Shown: positions 16,565 to 29,218 of the stretch, one piece after another
How the letters are laid out: each line of letters begins with the position of its first letter
Position numbering within the stretch: the stretch's first letter is position 1
NCBI GenBank assembly: GCA_938091995.1
Contig: CALKNZ010000033.1
Coordinates: 1 to 57,285, forward strand
DNA: 57,285 nucleotides
Source: an uncultured Luminiphilus sp.
GTDB lineage: Bacteria > Pseudomonadota > Gammaproteobacteria > Pseudomonadales > Halieaceae
Reading direction: 5' to 3'
The notes under the pieces: generated by a model
What the model was told of the DNA's origin: nothing
The model's database searches: none
What the model saw: the letters and a program-made list of their open reading frames with translations, nothing else
Translations under genes and position numbers: made by a program

Positions 16565-17875
16565 GTGTTTCAAGAACTGATTGCTGTTGGTATTAATCAC
16601 GACTCAGCAACTCTCGAAATAAGAGAGCGGGTCGCTTTTGCCCCGGAAAACATCGGGACAGCCCTCGGCAGTGCCCTCGCCACCGCTCCAATCACCGAAG
16701 TGGTGATTCTTTCGACCTGCAATAGAACTGAAATCTATGGGGTTATCCCCACCTCTGGCGATCCGCTGAGTGCTAGCGACGCCCTGGTGAGCTGGGTTAC
16801 GCAGCACCATGGTTTACCTGCCGAAGCTTTGTCGACCTGCATCTATAAGCATCATGGACGACAAGCCTTGACGCACCTGGTTCGGGTTGCTGCGGGTTTG
16901 AACTCCATGGTTTTGGGCGAACCCCAGATATTTGGGCAACTTAAGTCTGCATTTGCCGTCGCTGAGGAGGCGGGTGCGGTTGGCAGTCGGTTGCAGCAAC
17001 TGTTTCCCGAAGCCTTTCGTATCGCTAAAAAGGTAAGAACCGATACCGCGATTGGCGAAAACCCGGTTTCCGTCGCTTACGCGTCAGTCGATTTAGCGGG
17101 ACATATTTTTTCGAATCTCTCAAAACGCACGGCCCTGCTGCTCGGGGCCGGTGAAACTATCGAACTGGTGGCGCGTCACCTTTGCGACGCGGGGCTAGGT
17201 AATTTAATTATCGCCAATAGAACGCTGGCACGTGCGGAGTCGCTGGCCCAGCAATTTGATGCCAATGCTGTACTGCTGGCCGATGTACCTGAAAGGCTCC
17301 CCGAAGCAGATATTGTTATTAGCTCAACGGCAAGCCAGCTGCCTATTTTGGGTAAAGGTGCTGTTGAGCGAGCGCTGCGTCAGCGACACTACCGCCCTAT
17401 GCTGCTGATTGATCTTGCCGTGCCCCGTGATATTGAGCCCGAGGTGTCTGAGCTTTCTGATATCTATTTGTATTCCGTCGATGACCTGAAAGATGTCATT
17501 GCCGAAAATTTGCGACTGCGGGCAAGTGAAGCCAATAAGGCCGATGGCATTATTAAAGCGGGTGTCGAGGGTGTTGAGGAAGATTTTCGTGGGCGGCAGT
17601 CTGCAGATGTGGTTCGAACATTCCGCGAATCGGCTCTGGCTATTCAAGAGGTCGAGCTCGCCAAGGCTATAAAATCGGTGGAGCGCGGTGAGTCACCGGA
17701 AGAGGTGGTGCGGCGTTTGGCTCGTGATTTAACCAACAAGCTAATCCATGCGCCGACGGCAGGCTTACGCCAGATCGCTCGTGAGGGTGATGACGGGCAG
17801 GTGACGCGGGCTAAGGCCTTATTAGGCTTGGGTGAAAGTTTATCTTCTGAAGACGAAAACCCCACTCTCCAGTGA
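16565..17875 (+). CDS. hemA: Glutamyl-tRNA reductase
   Basis: A 436-residue enzyme that makes glutamate-1-semialdehyde from Glu-tRNA, the first step of tetrapyrrole synthesis by the C5 route. The catalytic Cys52 is in [27 protein letters not shown], the NADPH site [16 protein letters not shown] and the C-terminal dimerisation helices follow. The start is a GTG at 16565. The stop overlaps the start of prfA (GTGA). hemA-prfA-prmC-moeB is conserved in gammaproteobacteria. Confidence 0.97.
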   Translation: MFQELIAVGINHDSATLEIRERVAFAPENIGTALGSALATAPITEVVILSTCNRTEIYGVIPTSGDPLSASDALVSWVTQHHGLPAEALSTCIYKHHGRQALTHLVRVAAGLNSMVLGEPQIFGQLKSAFAVAEEAGAVGSRLQQLFPEAFRIAKKVRTDTAIGENPVSVAYASVDLAGHIFSNLSKRTALLLGAGETIELVARHLCDAGLGNLIIANRTLARAESLAQQFDANAVLLADVPERLPEADIVISSTASQLPILGKGAVERALRQRHYRPMLLIDLAVPRDIEPEVSELSDIYLYSVDDLKDVIAENLRLRASEANKADGIIKAGVEGVEEDFRGRQSADVVRTFRESALAIQEVELAKAIKSVERGESPEEVVRRLARDLTNKLIHAPTAGLRQIAREGDDGQVTRAKALLGLGESLSSEDENPTLQ

Positions 17876-18960
17876 AAAGTTCTCTAACGGTAAAGCTAGC
17901 TAGCCTCGTCGATAGGCATGAGGAAGTGGCTGCCCTGCTGGGCGATCCCGAAACCGCGGAAGATACCAATCTGTTTCGGGAGCTCTCCCGAGAATACTCG
18001 CAGCTTGATGAAGTCGTTGTGGCGTTCACGGCTTACCGCGCAGCAACTGCCGATATTGAAGCAGCCCAAGAAATGCTCACAGATTCTGACCCAGAGTTGC
18101 GAGAGATGGCGGCCGAAGAGCTTGCTGTTGCTACTGAGCTGGTCACTAAAATCGAATCAGATCTGCAGGTACTGCTACTGCCTCGTGATAAGCGCGACAG
18201 TAACAACGTCTATCTGGAAATTAGGGCAGGTACGGGTGGTGACGAGGCAGCGATCTTCTCCGGTGATTTGTTTCGCATGTACAGTCGCTACGCCGAGAGT
18301 AAGGGTTGGCGACTCGAAACCATATCTGAACGTGCTGGAGATCATGGGGGCTTCAAGGAAATTATTTCTCGGGTTGTCGGTGACGATGTTTATGCTTACC
18401 TAAAGTTTGAGTCCGGCGCACACCGAGTTCAAAGGGTGCCTGAAACCGAATCCCAAGGAAGAATTCATACCTCGGCTTGTACAGTCGCTGTAATGGCTGA
18501 GCCTGATGATGTCGAGGCGATAGATATTCGAAAGGAGGATTTGCGTATCGATACGTTTCGCTCCTCGGGGGCAGGCGGACAGCATGTTAATACCACGGAT
18601 TCAGCGGTTCGCATTACCCATTTACCGACGGGAGTGGTGGTGGAGTGTCAAGACGAACGCTCGCAACACAAGAATCGCGCCCGGGCCATGTCGCTACTGT
18701 CGGCTAGACTGCTGACCGCTGCCGAGGACAAGGCACACACTGAGCAGGCAGCTGAGCGTCGCAACCTTGTGGGGAGCGGGGATCGTTCAGAACGTATCCG
18801 AACCTATAATTTTCCTCAAGGACGTGTCACCGACCATCGTATTAATTTAACGCTTTACAAGCTTGATGAAATCGTCCAAGGGCATCTCGATGCGCTGGTG
18901 CAGCCGTTACGGACTGAGCATCAGGCCGACTTATTAGCGGCTCTCGGTTCGGGCGAGTGA
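17872..18960 (+). CDS. prfA: Peptide chain release factor 1
   Basis: A 362-residue factor that ends translation at UAA and UAG. The GGQ loop is [16 protein letters not shown] (around residue 235). The stop-codon recognition tripeptide is PET ([10 protein letters not shown]), an accepted form of the class-1 PxT motif. GTG start at 17872 overlaps the hemA stop. The next gene modifies the Gln of GGQ. Confidence 0.98.
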   Translation: MKSSLTVKLASLVDRHEEVAALLGDPETAEDTNLFRELSREYSQLDEVVVAFTAYRAATADIEAAQEMLTDSDPELREMAAEELAVATELVTKIESDLQVLLLPRDKRDSNNVYLEIRAGTGGDEAAIFSGDLFRMYSRYAESKGWRLETISERAGDHGGFKEIISRVVGDDVYAYLKFESGAHRVQRVPETESQGRIHTSACTVAVMAEPDDVEAIDIRKEDLRIDTFRSSGAGGQHVNTTDSAVRITHLPTGVVVECQDERSQHKNRARAMSLLSARLLTAAEDKAHTEQAAERRNLVGSGDRSERIRTYNFPQGRVTDHRINLTLYKLDEIVQGHLDALVQPLRTEHQADLLAALGSGE

Positions 18961-19772
18961 CAACCTTCAAGGCTCTGGTCAAAGAGGTGCTACTGCCTCG
19001 TAAGGAGTCGGAAATACTGCTTTTCCACGCTTTTGATTGCGATCGCAGCTGGTTTTACGCCCATGGTGATGATCCCGTCACAATGCCCGAGGCGACGCAT
19101 TTTTTTGAGCTGGTAAAGCGACGGCAAGCAGGAGAGCCTCTAGCCTATATTCTGGGTCAATGGGAGTTTTGGTCCTTGCCACTTACGGTGACCCCTGACG
19201 TATTAATCCCCAGAATGGATACCGAAATATTGGTTCAGTGGGGCGTGTCGTTACTCTTGGAGTCTTCCAGGAGGCGTTGTTTGGATTTAGGCACGGGCAG
19301 TGGTGCTGTGGCGTTGGCTGTTAAGCATGAAGTATCAGGTAGCGAGATTACTGCTGTCGATTTAAGTGAACCTGCCTTGAGTGTAGCGCGAGCCAACGGT
19401 AGACAATTGGGTCTGGAGGTCGAGTGGCTGTGGGGTTCTTGGTTTGAGCCAGTGAGAACTCGGCACTTTGAACTTATCGTCGCTAATCCACCGTACATCC
19501 GTGACGATGATGAACACCTTCATCAAGGGGATCTTCCTGCTGAGCCCAGTATGGCGCTGAGGGCGGGTAACGACGGGTTGCGGGCGCTTCGCGAGTTGGC
19601 GACCGAAGGGCAAGCCTCACTTGAGCCTGGGGGCTGGATGTTGCTGGAACATGGATGGGATCAGGGGTCTGATGTTCGAAACCTTATGGCCGACAACGGT
19701 TGGCAGGCGGTTGAAACGCGGCGTGACCTAGCGGGACATGAACGGGTAACGGGAGGTCGTAGGCCTTTATGA
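18957..19772 (+). CDS. prmC: Release factor glutamine methyltransferase
   Basis: A 271-residue SAM-dependent enzyme that methylates the Gln of the GGQ motif of RF1 and RF2. The N-terminal helical domain ends near 75; [12 protein letters not shown] and [11 protein letters not shown] lead to the SAM site [12 protein letters not shown] and the catalytic NPPYI (about 178-182). GTG start overlaps prfA by four bases, so enzyme and substrate are coupled in translation. Confidence 0.96.
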   Translation: MTTFKALVKEVLLPRKESEILLFHAFDCDRSWFYAHGDDPVTMPEATHFFELVKRRQAGEPLAYILGQWEFWSLPLTVTPDVLIPRMDTEILVQWGVSLLLESSRRRCLDLGTGSGAVALAVKHEVSGSEITAVDLSEPALSVARANGRQLGLEVEWLWGSWFEPVRTRHFELIVANPPYIRDDDEHLHQGDLPAEPSMALRAGNDGLRALRELATEGQASLEPGGWMLLEHGWDQGSDVRNLMADNGWQAVETRRDLAGHERVTGGRRPL

Positions 19773-20530
19773 ACGATAGCGACCTAGAACGGTATTCCAG
19801 GCAATTATTGGTGCCCGGTTTTGAGCTGGAGGGACAGGAGGCCTTGGCCGCGGCATCGGTTCTCATTGTGGGTTGTGGCGGACTGGGTGCGCTGGCTGCT
19901 CAGTACTTAGCAGCTGCGGGCATAGGCGAGCTGGTGTTGGTCGATGCCGATCGCATTGAGCTGAGTAATTTGCCCCGCCAGATTGCTTATACCGAGGATG
20001 ATATCGGACGTTTTAAAGTAGAGGTCCTAGCCGAGCGGCTGGGTGCAATGAACAGCGCAATGACGGTAGTGCATCACTCCATAGCTTTTGATGAGAGTTC
20101 AGGACTCGGGCTATTGAGTGCAGTTGATGCCGTAGTCGATGGAACCGATAACCATGCCGCCAGATTGCTTATTGATCGTTTCACGGTCCAAAGCGAATTA
20201 CCTTGGTTTATGGGCGCCGCGGTTCAAATGGCAGGCCAAAATATTGCCTTCACCGGAATGCGAGAGGAGGGTTGCTACCATTGTCTGGCTCCTGAGCACG
20301 TGGGCGATAACAACGGAGGATGCGCTGCGTTGGGCATTTTAGGGCCTGTTGTCGCTACAGTAGCGTTGCGCCAGGTTTTGGATGTACTGGCGGCACTAAC
20401 CGGCGTTGGCACAGTACCTTGGGGCATTCTGCGTCAATATGACTTTAGAGCGAATACTACCGCGGCACTGCCGCTGCAACGACGAGCGGGTTGTGTGGTC
20501 TGCGATCCCGATTTAAAAACGCCAATGTAG
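19769..20530 (+). CDS. moeB: MoeB/ThiF-type sulfur-carrier adenylyltransferase
   Basis: A 253-residue E1-like enzyme that adenylates a MoaD- or ThiS-type carrier. ERYSRQLLVPG at the start, nucleotide loop GCGGLGA (36-42), DADRIELSNLPRQ and zinc pairs C169xxC172 and C242xxC245 are all present. In Pseudomonas moeB occupies the same place after prmC. MoeB or ThiF cannot be decided from sequence alone; the family N-terminus and place favour MoeB. ATGA overlap with prmC. No murI follows, unlike in Pseudomonas. Confidence 0.9.
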   Translation: MNDSDLERYSRQLLVPGFELEGQEALAAASVLIVGCGGLGALAAQYLAAAGIGELVLVDADRIELSNLPRQIAYTEDDIGRFKVEVLAERLGAMNSAMTVVHHSIAFDESSGLGLLSAVDAVVDGTDNHAARLLIDRFTVQSELPWFMGAAVQMAGQNIAFTGMREEGCYHCLAPEHVGDNNGGCAALGILGPVVATVALRQVLDVLAALTGVGTVPWGILRQYDFRANTTAALPLQRRAGCVVCDPDLKTPM

Positions 20531-20545
20531 TGGTTCTATGATGTT

Positions 20546-21931
20546 TTATTCGGTCACGGTGCTGGGTAAGTCGCGACGTAAAATGACCCATATTCGTGCG
20601 CCAATTAAAACGGTACATACGCTGATGCCAGTAATCGTTGCGTACCAAAAACCCGCGGCTCCATCGCTGGGATTATCGGACAACTCAATGCCTAGCCACC
20701 AGCCCAGAGGCAGGGCGACCAACCAATAGGAAACGACCATCATAATAAAAGGGAACTGGGTTTCTTTATAAGCGCGTAAGATGAACGAGCCTACAATTTG
20801 AGCACCATCGATCAGTATAAAAAATGCCGATAGGGTCAGTAGCCGCGTCGCCAGTAGCTGAATGTCAGGAGCATCGGTATAGATGCCAATAATTGCGCCG
20901 GGAAAACTGAGCAGAAGTAACATTGTTCCCAGCGCCACGAGCCCAGAAATTGTCCCGCCAACAATCATTGCCCGATAAATACCTTCGCGCCAACCTGCAC
21001 CAATAGCGTGCCCAATGCGTGTCGACATGGCGGTCCCTATCGCCAGCATCGGTATGTAAAATAAGTCCCACACATTAAAGGCAATTTGATGTGATGCAAT
21101 GGCGGTATCGCCCAGGCTAGCCACCAAAAGAGCGATCACACTAAATACGCCCATTTCTAGGAAAAAAGTGAGGCCAATAGGGGCTCCCACGGACAAAATT
21201 TCTCGGATCTTAGTCCAGTCGGGTGCCACAGGTTTCCACTCAGGAAGATAAAGTTTGAGTTTCTTGCTGCGTAAAACGTAAGCACCAATGAGAAAAACAC
21301 TTAACCACATTGAGATTGCCGTCGCGATACCGCAGCCCTTGGCGCCAAGCTCTGGCGCACCCCATTCGCCGAATATGAAGGCGTAGTTGAGGGGCACATT
21401 TAACAAAAAGCCGGCAACAGCAGCGAAGGCAAAGGGTTGTGTAATACCCAAGCCCTGGGTGTGGTAACGAAGGGCTTGGAAAATCGCGGTTGCAGGCATG
21501 CCCAGAGCGACCATTTGTGCGTAGTCGAGAGCGAGTTGTCGGGTCGTGGGGTTAAGGCCTAGTAAATCCAAAATTGGCCCTGCATACCAAATCGCGGGGC
21601 TCAAGGTCAGGCCAAGGAACACAGCGACCCATAGTGATTGAGGCAGTTGCTGACGGATTTTTTCAATACGGCCACCGCCGAAGTCCTGAGCTACAATTGT
21701 GGCGGTGGCAAATACTGTGCCGAGGATCAGTAAATAGACCGGGAGCCAAATATTGATGCCGATGGAAATGGCCGCAAGATCCTGTTCACCGTAGCGAGCT
21801 GCCATAATGGTATCGACAACGCCGGTGCCCATTTGAGCGCTCTGGGCGATAAACAAAGGAAAAGCAAAGCGCAGCAGTTGCCGCATTTCTCTTCGGAAGA
21901 GCGTGCCTGTCATTAATTTTGCTGCAGCCAA
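20546..21931 (-). CDS. MATE-family multidrug efflux transporter (NorM type)
   Basis: A 461-residue inner-membrane protein with about twelve helices in two similar halves. Family landmarks: PLFIAQSAQMGTGVVDTIMAARYGEQDLAA in helix 1-2, and the second half starting LSVGAPIGLTFFLEMGVFSVIALL. NorM proteins export cationic drugs using Na+ or H+; no substrate can be deduced. Starts at 21931 or at internal Met7/Met16 are all possible. It is convergent with moeB (15 bp between stops) and divergent from the helicase gene. Confidence 0.9.
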   Translation of the reverse strand: MAAAKLMTGTLFRREMRQLLRFAFPLFIAQSAQMGTGVVDTIMAARYGEQDLAAISIGINIWLPVYLLILGTVFATATIVAQDFGGGRIEKIRQQLPQSLWVAVFLGLTLSPAIWYAGPILDLLGLNPTTRQLALDYAQMVALGMPATAIFQALRYHTQGLGITQPFAFAAVAGFLLNVPLNYAFIFGEWGAPELGAKGCGIATAISMWLSVFLIGAYVLRSKKLKLYLPEWKPVAPDWTKIREILSVGAPIGLTFFLEMGVFSVIALLVASLGDTAIASHQIAFNVWDLFYIPMLAIGTAMSTRIGHAIGAGWREGIYRAMIVGGTISGLVALGTMLLLLSFPGAIIGIYTDAPDIQLLATRLLTLSAFFILIDGAQIVGSFILRAYKETQFPFIMMVVSYWLVALPLGWWLGIELSDNPSDGAAGFWYATITGISVCTVLIGARIWVILRRDLPSTVTE

Positions 21932-22016
21932 TTTGAGGTGCCTCCGTACCGCCTACAATTTAGCACGGCTTAAGCTGTGCTAGACTCCCTCACCGCATAT
22001 TTTACTGAGTTCAATT

Positions 22017-23249
22017 TTGAGCAAATTTAACCACGACGAAGACTTGAAGTCCTGGAGCCCAAGCGACTTTGTTGTCGAGGCTGTCGATGACAAAACCCGT
22101 TTTCATGATCTTGATCTGCAGGACTCCCTGTTGAGGGGGGTCGCAGAGCTGGGTTTCCAATACTGCTCGCCGATACAGGCCAAAATTCTGCCGCACACCT
22201 TGCAGGGCCACGATGCCATTGGTAAGGCGCAGACGGGCACGGGTAAGACGGCAGCTTTTCTCATCACTATTTTCAACGATCTACTGTGTAACCCAACGGA
22301 AGGGGAGCGGTATCTGGCCGAGCCACGGGCGGTAATCATTGCCCCGACCCGCGAGTTAGTGATGCAAATTGCCGCCGACGCCGAAGACCTGGGTAAGTTT
22401 ACCGGGCTGCGAACCGTTACCATGATTGGTGGCGCTGACTATCAAAAACAGCTGGCCAAGGTGCAGTCGCGTGTTGTCGATTTGGTTGTCGCCACCCCCG
22501 GTCGATTGATCGACTTCATGCAACGTCGAGATCTTTTTCTCGATCGTGTGGAAACATTGGTCCTTGATGAAGCAGACCGCATGCTAGATATGGGGTTTAT
22601 TCCTCAGGTAAAAAGAATTGTTAGAGCAACACCCCGAAAAGAGGACCGACAAACACTGTTGTTCTCGGCTACCTTTACACAAGATATTCTCAATTTAGCC
22701 CAGCAGTGGACCTTTGAGCCTGTCACCGTAGAGATAGAGCCAGAACGTGTTGCAACGGCAACAGTCGATCAGCGCGTTTATTTGGTAACCAGCCATGAGC
22801 GGCTTAAAGTGTTGCTCAAGGTTCTCAGGGGACCCGAAGCCGTGTCGACGATTGTATTCGCCAATCGTCGTGATCAAGTTCGATCGCTGCACGAGAAGCT
22901 GCGTAAAGCCGGTATTTCCTGTGGGATATTATCGGGAGAGATAACCCAAGCCCGCCGAACCAAGACTTTGGCTGATTTTAAGTCGGGCAAGATAAAAGTG
23001 TTGGTGGCTACCGATGTGGCAGGGCGTGGTATCCATGTCGATGGTGTGAGCCACGTCGTTAACTATAACCTCCCTGAAGATCCTGAGGATTATGTGCATC
23101 GCATTGGACGCACGGGAAGAGCCGGTGCAACGGGCATTTCTATCAGTTTTGCTAGTGAAGACGATGCTTTTTTGCTACCTGATATAGAGACTCTTCTCGG
23201 CGAACGTCTCAAGTGTGTGCCGCCACCCGCAGAGTTGCTGGACTCATAG
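22017..23249 (+). CDS. rhlB: DEAD-box ATP-dependent RNA helicase, RhlB-like
   Basis: A 410-residue helicase: Q motif (FQYCSPIQ), motif I AQTGTGKT, Ia [31 protein letters not shown] and [10 protein letters not shown] all in order. The short N-terminal extension and very short tail ([11 protein letters not shown]) resemble RhlB of gammaproteobacteria, where it can join the RNA degradosome. The start is TTG at 22017 with only a weak ribosome binding site. The DEAD-box class is certain; RhlB rather than RhlE is likely. Confidence 0.88.
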   Translation: MSKFNHDEDLKSWSPSDFVVEAVDDKTRFHDLDLQDSLLRGVAELGFQYCSPIQAKILPHTLQGHDAIGKAQTGTGKTAAFLITIFNDLLCNPTEGERYLAEPRAVIIAPTRELVMQIAADAEDLGKFTGLRTVTMIGGADYQKQLAKVQSRVVDLVVATPGRLIDFMQRRDLFLDRVETLVLDEADRMLDMGFIPQVKRIVRATPRKEDRQTLLFSATFTQDILNLAQQWTFEPVTVEIEPERVATATVDQRVYLVTSHERLKVLLKVLRGPEAVSTIVFANRRDQVRSLHEKLRKAGISCGILSGEITQARRTKTLADFKSGKIKVLVATDVAGRGIHVDGVSHVVNYNLPEDPEDYVHRIGRTGRAGATGISISFASEDDAFLLPDIETLLGERLKCVPPPAELLDS

Positions 23250-23255
23250 CCAGAC

Positions 23256-23993
23256 TTATTGGCGATGCCGCAGTTCTTCGCACCACATCAGTGTTGCCCC
23301 AACAACGGCAGCCGGTATTACGACGAGATTAAGCAGTGGTATGCCGGCCACAAAGGCGACCATGCCACCCAGTCCCAAACTGCTCAGGCGTCTTGAGGCG
23401 CAGGCATTCTTCACTTCAGCAAAGCTCAGGCGATGGTTATCCATGGGGTAGTCCATAAATTGCAACCCCATCATCCAAGCACCCAAGGCAAACCAAAGTA
23501 GTGGTGCAAAAGCTTGGAGGCCTGGGATAAAGGTCACGACAAGAACAAACAGCGCCAGCGGAATGTAATAAATAATTTTGCGAATTTCTCGAAAAACACC
23601 CCGGGGAATGGCAATGATGGCGTTGCCAATGCCTTCAAGGGCCGGTACCGCTTGCCCGGTGACTTGCTCTTCTACTTTTTCAGCGAGCAGTGCATGGAAG
23701 GGGGAGGTCAATACAAGCACTATGAGGGTCGATAAGTATCCGGTAGCCAAGCCGCCCATAAGCCATAACAACGGTGCAATTAACCAAGTGAGAAATCCCA
23801 GCCAGCTTGGTAGCGTTGCTTCAGTAGCCTGAACTAAGCCATCGACCACACTCCAGGCGGCAGCGCCAAAAAGAATAAATAGACTCACATTGGCGATCAG
23901 CGGCAATATAACGAAGGCGCGCAGGCGCCGATCCGTCAGCATGCCCAGCCCACGAAAAAAATAGCCTGCCCCTGTGATCAAATTTCCATTCAT
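23256..23993 (-). CDS. cysZ: Sulfate transporter CysZ (EI24 family)
   Basis: A 245-residue membrane protein with the CysZ N-terminus GAGYFFRGLGMLTDRRLRAFVILPLIANV, several long hydrophobic helices and the conserved FMDYPMDNHRLSF and C-terminal NLVVIPAAVVGATLMW. CysZ mediates sulfate entry for cysteine synthesis. It is convergent with rhlB, only 6 bp between stop codons, leaving no room for a separate terminator. Confidence 0.93.
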   Translation of the reverse strand: MNGNLITGAGYFFRGLGMLTDRRLRAFVILPLIANVSLFILFGAAAWSVVDGLVQATEATLPSWLGFLTWLIAPLLWLMGGLATGYLSTLIVLVLTSPFHALLAEKVEEQVTGQAVPALEGIGNAIIAIPRGVFREIRKIIYYIPLALFVLVVTFIPGLQAFAPLLWFALGAWMMGLQFMDYPMDNHRLSFAEVKNACASRRLSSLGLGGMVAFVAGIPLLNLVVIPAAVVGATLMWCEELRHRQ

Positions 23994-24059
23994 CTGTTTG
24001 ATCCTCCCTGATCTCTGGGACAGTATAAAGTGCTGAGCGCTAATTTGTGGAGCAAGGTC

Positions 24060-24656
24060 GTGTCAGATGATGAGTTTTTTCAGGCGGAGATGCTGGGGGT
24101 CACTCCTCTTAAGCGTGACGCTAGGGAGCGCCTGCTGCGCAAAGAGCAGGAGGGTGATGGCAAAGCTCGTCGGTTGGCTGCTGAGGGTGAGCCAGAAGGG
24201 GTTGTGAATTCATTCGTCGATGAAGGTATTGAACCCCTTGATGCCTGGTATGTTTTGGCTTTTAAGCGTCCAGGTATACAGCATGGCGTCTATAAAAAAC
24301 TCAGGCAGGGCCGCTATGAAATTGATGCGCGTCTCGACCTCCATCGGCTTTCGGTAAAGCAGGCGAGACTCGATGTGCATAGTTTTATTCAGGAAGCTAT
24401 GCAGTATGGCTTGCGCACCGTATTGATTCTTCATGGCAAAGGGCTTCGCAAGACTGAACAGGAAAAAACTGCCGTGCTGAAGGGTTATGTCAATCGCTGG
24501 TTACAAGATTCGGAGGAAGTCCAGGCATTCCACTCTGCTCAGGCAGCGCATGGTGGCACAGGAGCCGTTTACGTATTGCTGAGAAAAAACCTTCAAAAGA
24601 AGCGTGAAAACAGAGAGCGGTTCTTAAAAGGGCGGGTGCCTTACGACGGACAGTAA
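24060..24656 (+). CDS. Smr-domain endonuclease-like protein (SmrA/YdaL type)
   Basis: A 198-residue protein with a charged N-terminus (TPLKRDARERLLRKEQ) and a C-terminal Smr domain: LDLHRLSVKQARLDVHSFI and the HGKG motif in LILHGKGLRKTEQE, as in MutS2 tails and SmrA/SmrB nucleases. The frame opens at 24030, but the GTG at 24060 has GGAG 7 nt upstream. It is divergent from cysZ. Smr domains nick DNA or cut RNA on stalled ribosomes; which applies here is not known. Confidence 0.85.
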   Translation: MSDDEFFQAEMLGVTPLKRDARERLLRKEQEGDGKARRLAAEGEPEGVVNSFVDEGIEPLDAWYVLAFKRPGIQHGVYKKLRQGRYEIDARLDLHRLSVKQARLDVHSFIQEAMQYGLRTVLILHGKGLRKTEQEKTAVLKGYVNRWLQDSEEVQAFHSAQAAHGGTGAVYVLLRKNLQKKRENRERFLKGRVPYDGQ

Positions 24657-24669
24657 ACCTGAAAGCTAC

Positions 24670-26118
24670 TTAGGAACCGTTCAGTTTTTTCACTAAAAGC
24701 GTGTTAAGTAGCTGCGGATTCGCCTGTCCTTTGGAGGCCTTCATGACCTGTCCGACAAAAAACCCTACCAGCTTCTTTTGCTTGCCCTCTTCTGCGGCTC
24801 GGTATTGGGCGACTTGGTCAGGATTGGCTTCTATCACCTGGTCGACCATGGTTTCGAGTGCTCCGGTATCGGTCACTTGTTTTAAGCCGCGGGTTTCAAT
24901 AATGGCATCGGCGGTGCCTTCTTGTTGCCATAAACCCTCGAAAACCTGTTTTGCTAATTTACTCGACAGGGTGTCGTCCGCTATTCGGACAATGAGTCCA
25001 GCAAGAGATTCCGCAGAAACTGGTGACTGGCTGATGTCCAAATTTTCTCGATTTAAAGTGCCCGCAAGATCGCCCAATATCCAGTTTGCGGTTAACTTAG
25101 GGGCCTTACTTTGGATCGCCGCTGTTTCAAAGTAATTAGCAAGGGTGGGGGTGTCAACAAGCAGTGCAGCATCGTAGTGACTCAGTTCATAATCACTGAT
25201 GAAACGTTCACGCTTGATGCTTGGGAGCTCGGGTAGTGCGCTTTTTATGGCGCTGATGTATTCATCGTCGATGATGATAGGGAGTAAGTCCGGCTCGGGA
25301 AAGTAGCGATAGTCGTTGGCGACTTCTTTTGAGCGCATGGCGCGGGTTTCGTTTTTCTCGGCGTCATAAAGGCGAGTTTCTTGAGTGATGGTGCCACCGG
25401 ATTCCAAAACATCTTGCTGTCGCTCTGTTTCTACAGCGATGGCTTTCTCAACGAACTTAAATGAGTTCACGTTTTTGATTTCAGTGCGCGTACCAAAGCC
25501 CTCACTGCCCGAGGCTCGCAATGAAATATTGATGTCACAGCGCATAGAACCCTCGGCCATATTCCCATCTGAAATGCCCAAGTAGATGGCCAGTGAGTGT
25601 AGGGCTTTTAAATAAGCTACGGCTTGAGCAGCAGTTCTGAAGTCGGGTTCGGTGACGATCTCAAGTAGCGGGGTGCCCGCACGATTCAGATCCACGCCCG
25701 TTTGCCCGGTATAGGCGTCATGGACAGATTTTCCAGCGTCTTCCTCAAGGTGTGCCCGGGTAATGCGTACTGGAAATAACGATCCGTCCTCCATCGGAAT
25801 ATCAAAGTGCCCTTCACAAACAATGGGCTCAAAAAACTGACTGATTTGGTATCCCTTCGGCGAGTCGGGGTAAAAATAATTTTTTCGATCGAAGACAGAA
25901 CGCTTACCTAGGCGGGCATCGATAGCCAGACCAAACATAACGGCGTAGCGTACGGCTTCGCTATTGAGCACTGGCAGCATGCCAGGCATGCCAAGGTCTA
26001 CTGCACAAGCCTGAACATTGGGTTCTGCGCCAAACTGGTTGGCAGCACCTGAAAATATTTTGCTGTTGGTAGCGAGTTGCAAGTGCACCTCTAGCCCCAT
26101 TACGACTTCCCAGCTCAT
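24670..26118 (-). CDS. gatB: Asp-tRNA(Asn)/Glu-tRNA(Gln) amidotransferase subunit B
   Basis: A 482-residue subunit: [19 protein letters not shown] at the start, [15 protein letters not shown] and [10 protein letters not shown] in the kinase-like core, and the tRNA-binding YqeY-like tail (about 405-482). GatB phosphorylates the mischarged tRNA that GatA then amidates. It overlaps gatA by four bases, completing a gatCAB operon as in Pseudomonas next to mreB. Confidence 0.97.
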   Translation of the reverse strand: MSWEVVMGLEVHLQLATNSKIFSGAANQFGAEPNVQACAVDLGMPGMLPVLNSEAVRYAVMFGLAIDARLGKRSVFDRKNYFYPDSPKGYQISQFFEPIVCEGHFDIPMEDGSLFPVRITRAHLEEDAGKSVHDAYTGQTGVDLNRAGTPLLEIVTEPDFRTAAQAVAYLKALHSLAIYLGISDGNMAEGSMRCDINISLRASGSEGFGTRTEIKNVNSFKFVEKAIAVETERQQDVLESGGTITQETRLYDAEKNETRAMRSKEVANDYRYFPEPDLLPIIIDDEYISAIKSALPELPSIKRERFISDYELSHYDAALLVDTPTLANYFETAAIQSKAPKLTANWILGDLAGTLNRENLDISQSPVSAESLAGLIVRIADDTLSSKLAKQVFEGLWQQEGTADAIIETRGLKQVTDTGALETMVDQVIEANPDQVAQYRAAEEGKQKKLVGFFVGQVMKASKGQANPQLLNTLLVKKLNGS

Positions 26119-27593
26119 TGGCTTGCTCCCCCGAGCACCGGTTTAGCATGGTGGTGATCTGTACATAATTGGAAGCGATGTCCCACTCTTAATAGGGTTG
26201 CTTCATCAAAAGAACGTCCTATTAATTGCAGTCCCACTGGCATGCCATCAACAAGTCCTGCGGGAATCGATAGGCCGGGTAGACCGGCGAGGTTTACCGA
26301 CAGGGTGTAAACGTCCTCCAAATACATAGCGAGTGGGTCGTCAGATTTTGCGCCTAGAGGAAAGGCCGGTCCGGGTGCAGCCGGCCCCGCAATAACGTCA
26401 CAGTGCTCGAAAGCTTTTTGAAAATCTTCGCTGATCAGTCGCCTGACTTGTTGGGCTTTTTTAAAGTAAGCATCGTAGAATCCCGCCGACAAGGCATAGG
26501 TTCCCACAAGGATGCGTCGCTGAACTTCTTCGCCAAATCCTTCACTGCGAGATCTTTCATAAAGATCGGTAAGACTAAGAGGGCTTTCACAGCGGTGGCC
26601 AAATCTCACGCCGTCATAGCGTGAGAGGTTTGTAGACGCCTCTGCTGGGGCAATAATGTAGTAAGTCGCTATCCCCTGTTCAGTATGGGGCAGGTCAATA
26701 TCGACCAGTTCTGCGCCCTCCTTTACGAGCTCGTCCAAAGCTTGATGGATTTTGTCGGCAACTCTCTGATCGAGATTTTGGCTGAAATACTCTTTCGGGA
26801 TTCCAATTCTGAGTCCTGAGATCGGCTGATTGAGACCCCCAGAGAAGTCGGGGACCTCAAGATCGGCCGAGGTCGAATCCCCTGCATCAACGCCACTCAT
26901 AGCTTGTAACATGAGCGCGGCGTCTTCGACTGTGCGGGTCATGGGACCGGCCTGATCCAAAGATGAAGCGAAAGCAATAATGCCCAGTCTAGAGACCCGT
27001 CCATAGGTAGGCTTTAATCCAGTGATTCCGCATAGTGAGGCCGGTTGGCGAATTGAGCCTCCAGTATCGGTGCCTGTGCCCAGGGGTGTGAAACCGGCGG
27101 CGACCGCAGCAGCAGCGCCACCGGAGCTACCACCCGGAACGCAATTGAGGTCCCAAGGGTTGCGCGTTACGCCAAATACCGAGGTCTCCGTGGACGAGCC
27201 CATAGCAAACTCATCCATATTGGTTTTCCCAAGCATAACTGTCCCTGCGGCACGGAGTCGGCTGACTACCGTGGCATCGTATGGGGGAATGAAGTTCGCT
27301 AGCATTTTTGATGCGCAGGTAGTGGCCACGTTGCGGGTACAGAAAATATCTTTATGAAGGAGTGGTATGCCGGTAAGGGGGCCTGCCGAGCCTTCACGCA
27401 GCCGCAGATCTGCGGCTTTGGCCTCGGTCAAGGCGGACTCTTGGCACAGAGTGATAACGGCATTAACTGCGGGGTTCTGTTTGGCAATAACGTCAATGCA
27501 GGCTTGTGTGAGCTCCACCGCCGAAATTTCTGCGGTTCGTAACCCAGACGACAATTCAGTAGCTGAGGCGTATGTGAGGGATTCCAGAGTCAT
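26115..27593 (-). CDS. gatA: Asp-tRNA(Asn)/Glu-tRNA(Gln) amidotransferase subunit A
   Basis: A 492-residue amidase-signature enzyme that releases ammonia from glutamine. The Lys-Ser-Ser triad is visible in [24 protein letters not shown] and [13 protein letters not shown]. The start overlaps the gatC stop (TAATG). The complex corrects Glu-tRNA(Gln) and/or Asp-tRNA(Asn); a tRNA-Gln gene is present in this window. Confidence 0.97.
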   Translation of the reverse strand: MTLESLTYASATELSSGLRTAEISAVELTQACIDVIAKQNPAVNAVITLCQESALTEAKAADLRLREGSAGPLTGIPLLHKDIFCTRNVATTCASKMLANFIPPYDATVVSRLRAAGTVMLGKTNMDEFAMGSSTETSVFGVTRNPWDLNCVPGGSSGGAAAAVAAGFTPLGTGTDTGGSIRQPASLCGITGLKPTYGRVSRLGIIAFASSLDQAGPMTRTVEDAALMLQAMSGVDAGDSTSADLEVPDFSGGLNQPISGLRIGIPKEYFSQNLDQRVADKIHQALDELVKEGAELVDIDLPHTEQGIATYYIIAPAEASTNLSRYDGVRFGHRCESPLSLTDLYERSRSEGFGEEVQRRILVGTYALSAGFYDAYFKKAQQVRRLISEDFQKAFEHCDVIAGPAAPGPAFPLGAKSDDPLAMYLEDVYTLSVNLAGLPGLSIPAGLVDGMPVGLQLIGRSFDEATLLRVGHRFQLCTDHHHAKPVLGGASQ

Positions 27594-27880
27594 TAATCGA
27601 TAACCTTAGGAACGAGAAAAAATCCATCCTCTACAGCAGGAGCGGTTTGTTGAAGTGCCTCCCGCTGATTACCCTCGGTGACACTATCGGCACGCAGTCG
27701 CTGATGCATGTCGTGTGGGTTAGACATGGGTATGACCCCAGCGGTGTCAATTTCTTCCAGCTGGGCAACCAAATTCAATGTGCGAGTAAAGCGATCGGTC
27801 ACATCGCCAAGTGCGGCTTCGTCGATACGTAACCGAGCGAGCTGTGCCACCGACAGCACGTCTGTGGGTATAGTGGGCAT
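27593..27880 (-). CDS. gatC: Asp-tRNA(Asn)/Glu-tRNA(Gln) amidotransferase subunit C
   Basis: A 95-residue stabilising subunit: [47 protein letters not shown] and the end [12 protein letters not shown] are typical. The frame is open to 28105, but the extra 75 residues are unlike GatC and overlap the mreB leader, so ATG at 27880 is preferred. Its ribosome binding site is weak. Confidence 0.92.
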   Translation of the reverse strand: MPTIPTDVLSVAQLARLRIDEAALGDVTDRFTRTLNLVAQLEEIDTAGVIPMSNPHDMHQRLRADSVTEGNQREALQQTAPAVEDGFFLVPKVID

Positions 27881-28047
27881 GGCGGCATATCCGCTGTGAA
27901 AGGAAAGGGGCGAAGCTACCACAGATTCACCTTGCCCAAAAACCCCCACGTTGATACATTCCCACTTTAGGACGAAGCTGAAACTCGCTGATTTACCTGT
28001 GTTTTTGCTGTGTTTTGCAGAACTTGGCTTTGTCATAACACATTCCC

Positions 28048-29154
<1,107 letters not shown>

Positions 29155-29218
29155 GTTCTCCTTTTTCAACGTTAAGGCGAGGTGAGCGATCAAACCCCTA
29201 TTTCTTAAAGAAAAACAT

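Noticed and set aside
18420-18480. PET instead of PAT in the release factor 1 recognition tripeptide
   Set aside because: PxT with Glu is a normal variant of RF1 in many bacteria (for example Bacillus), so no recoding is suggested.
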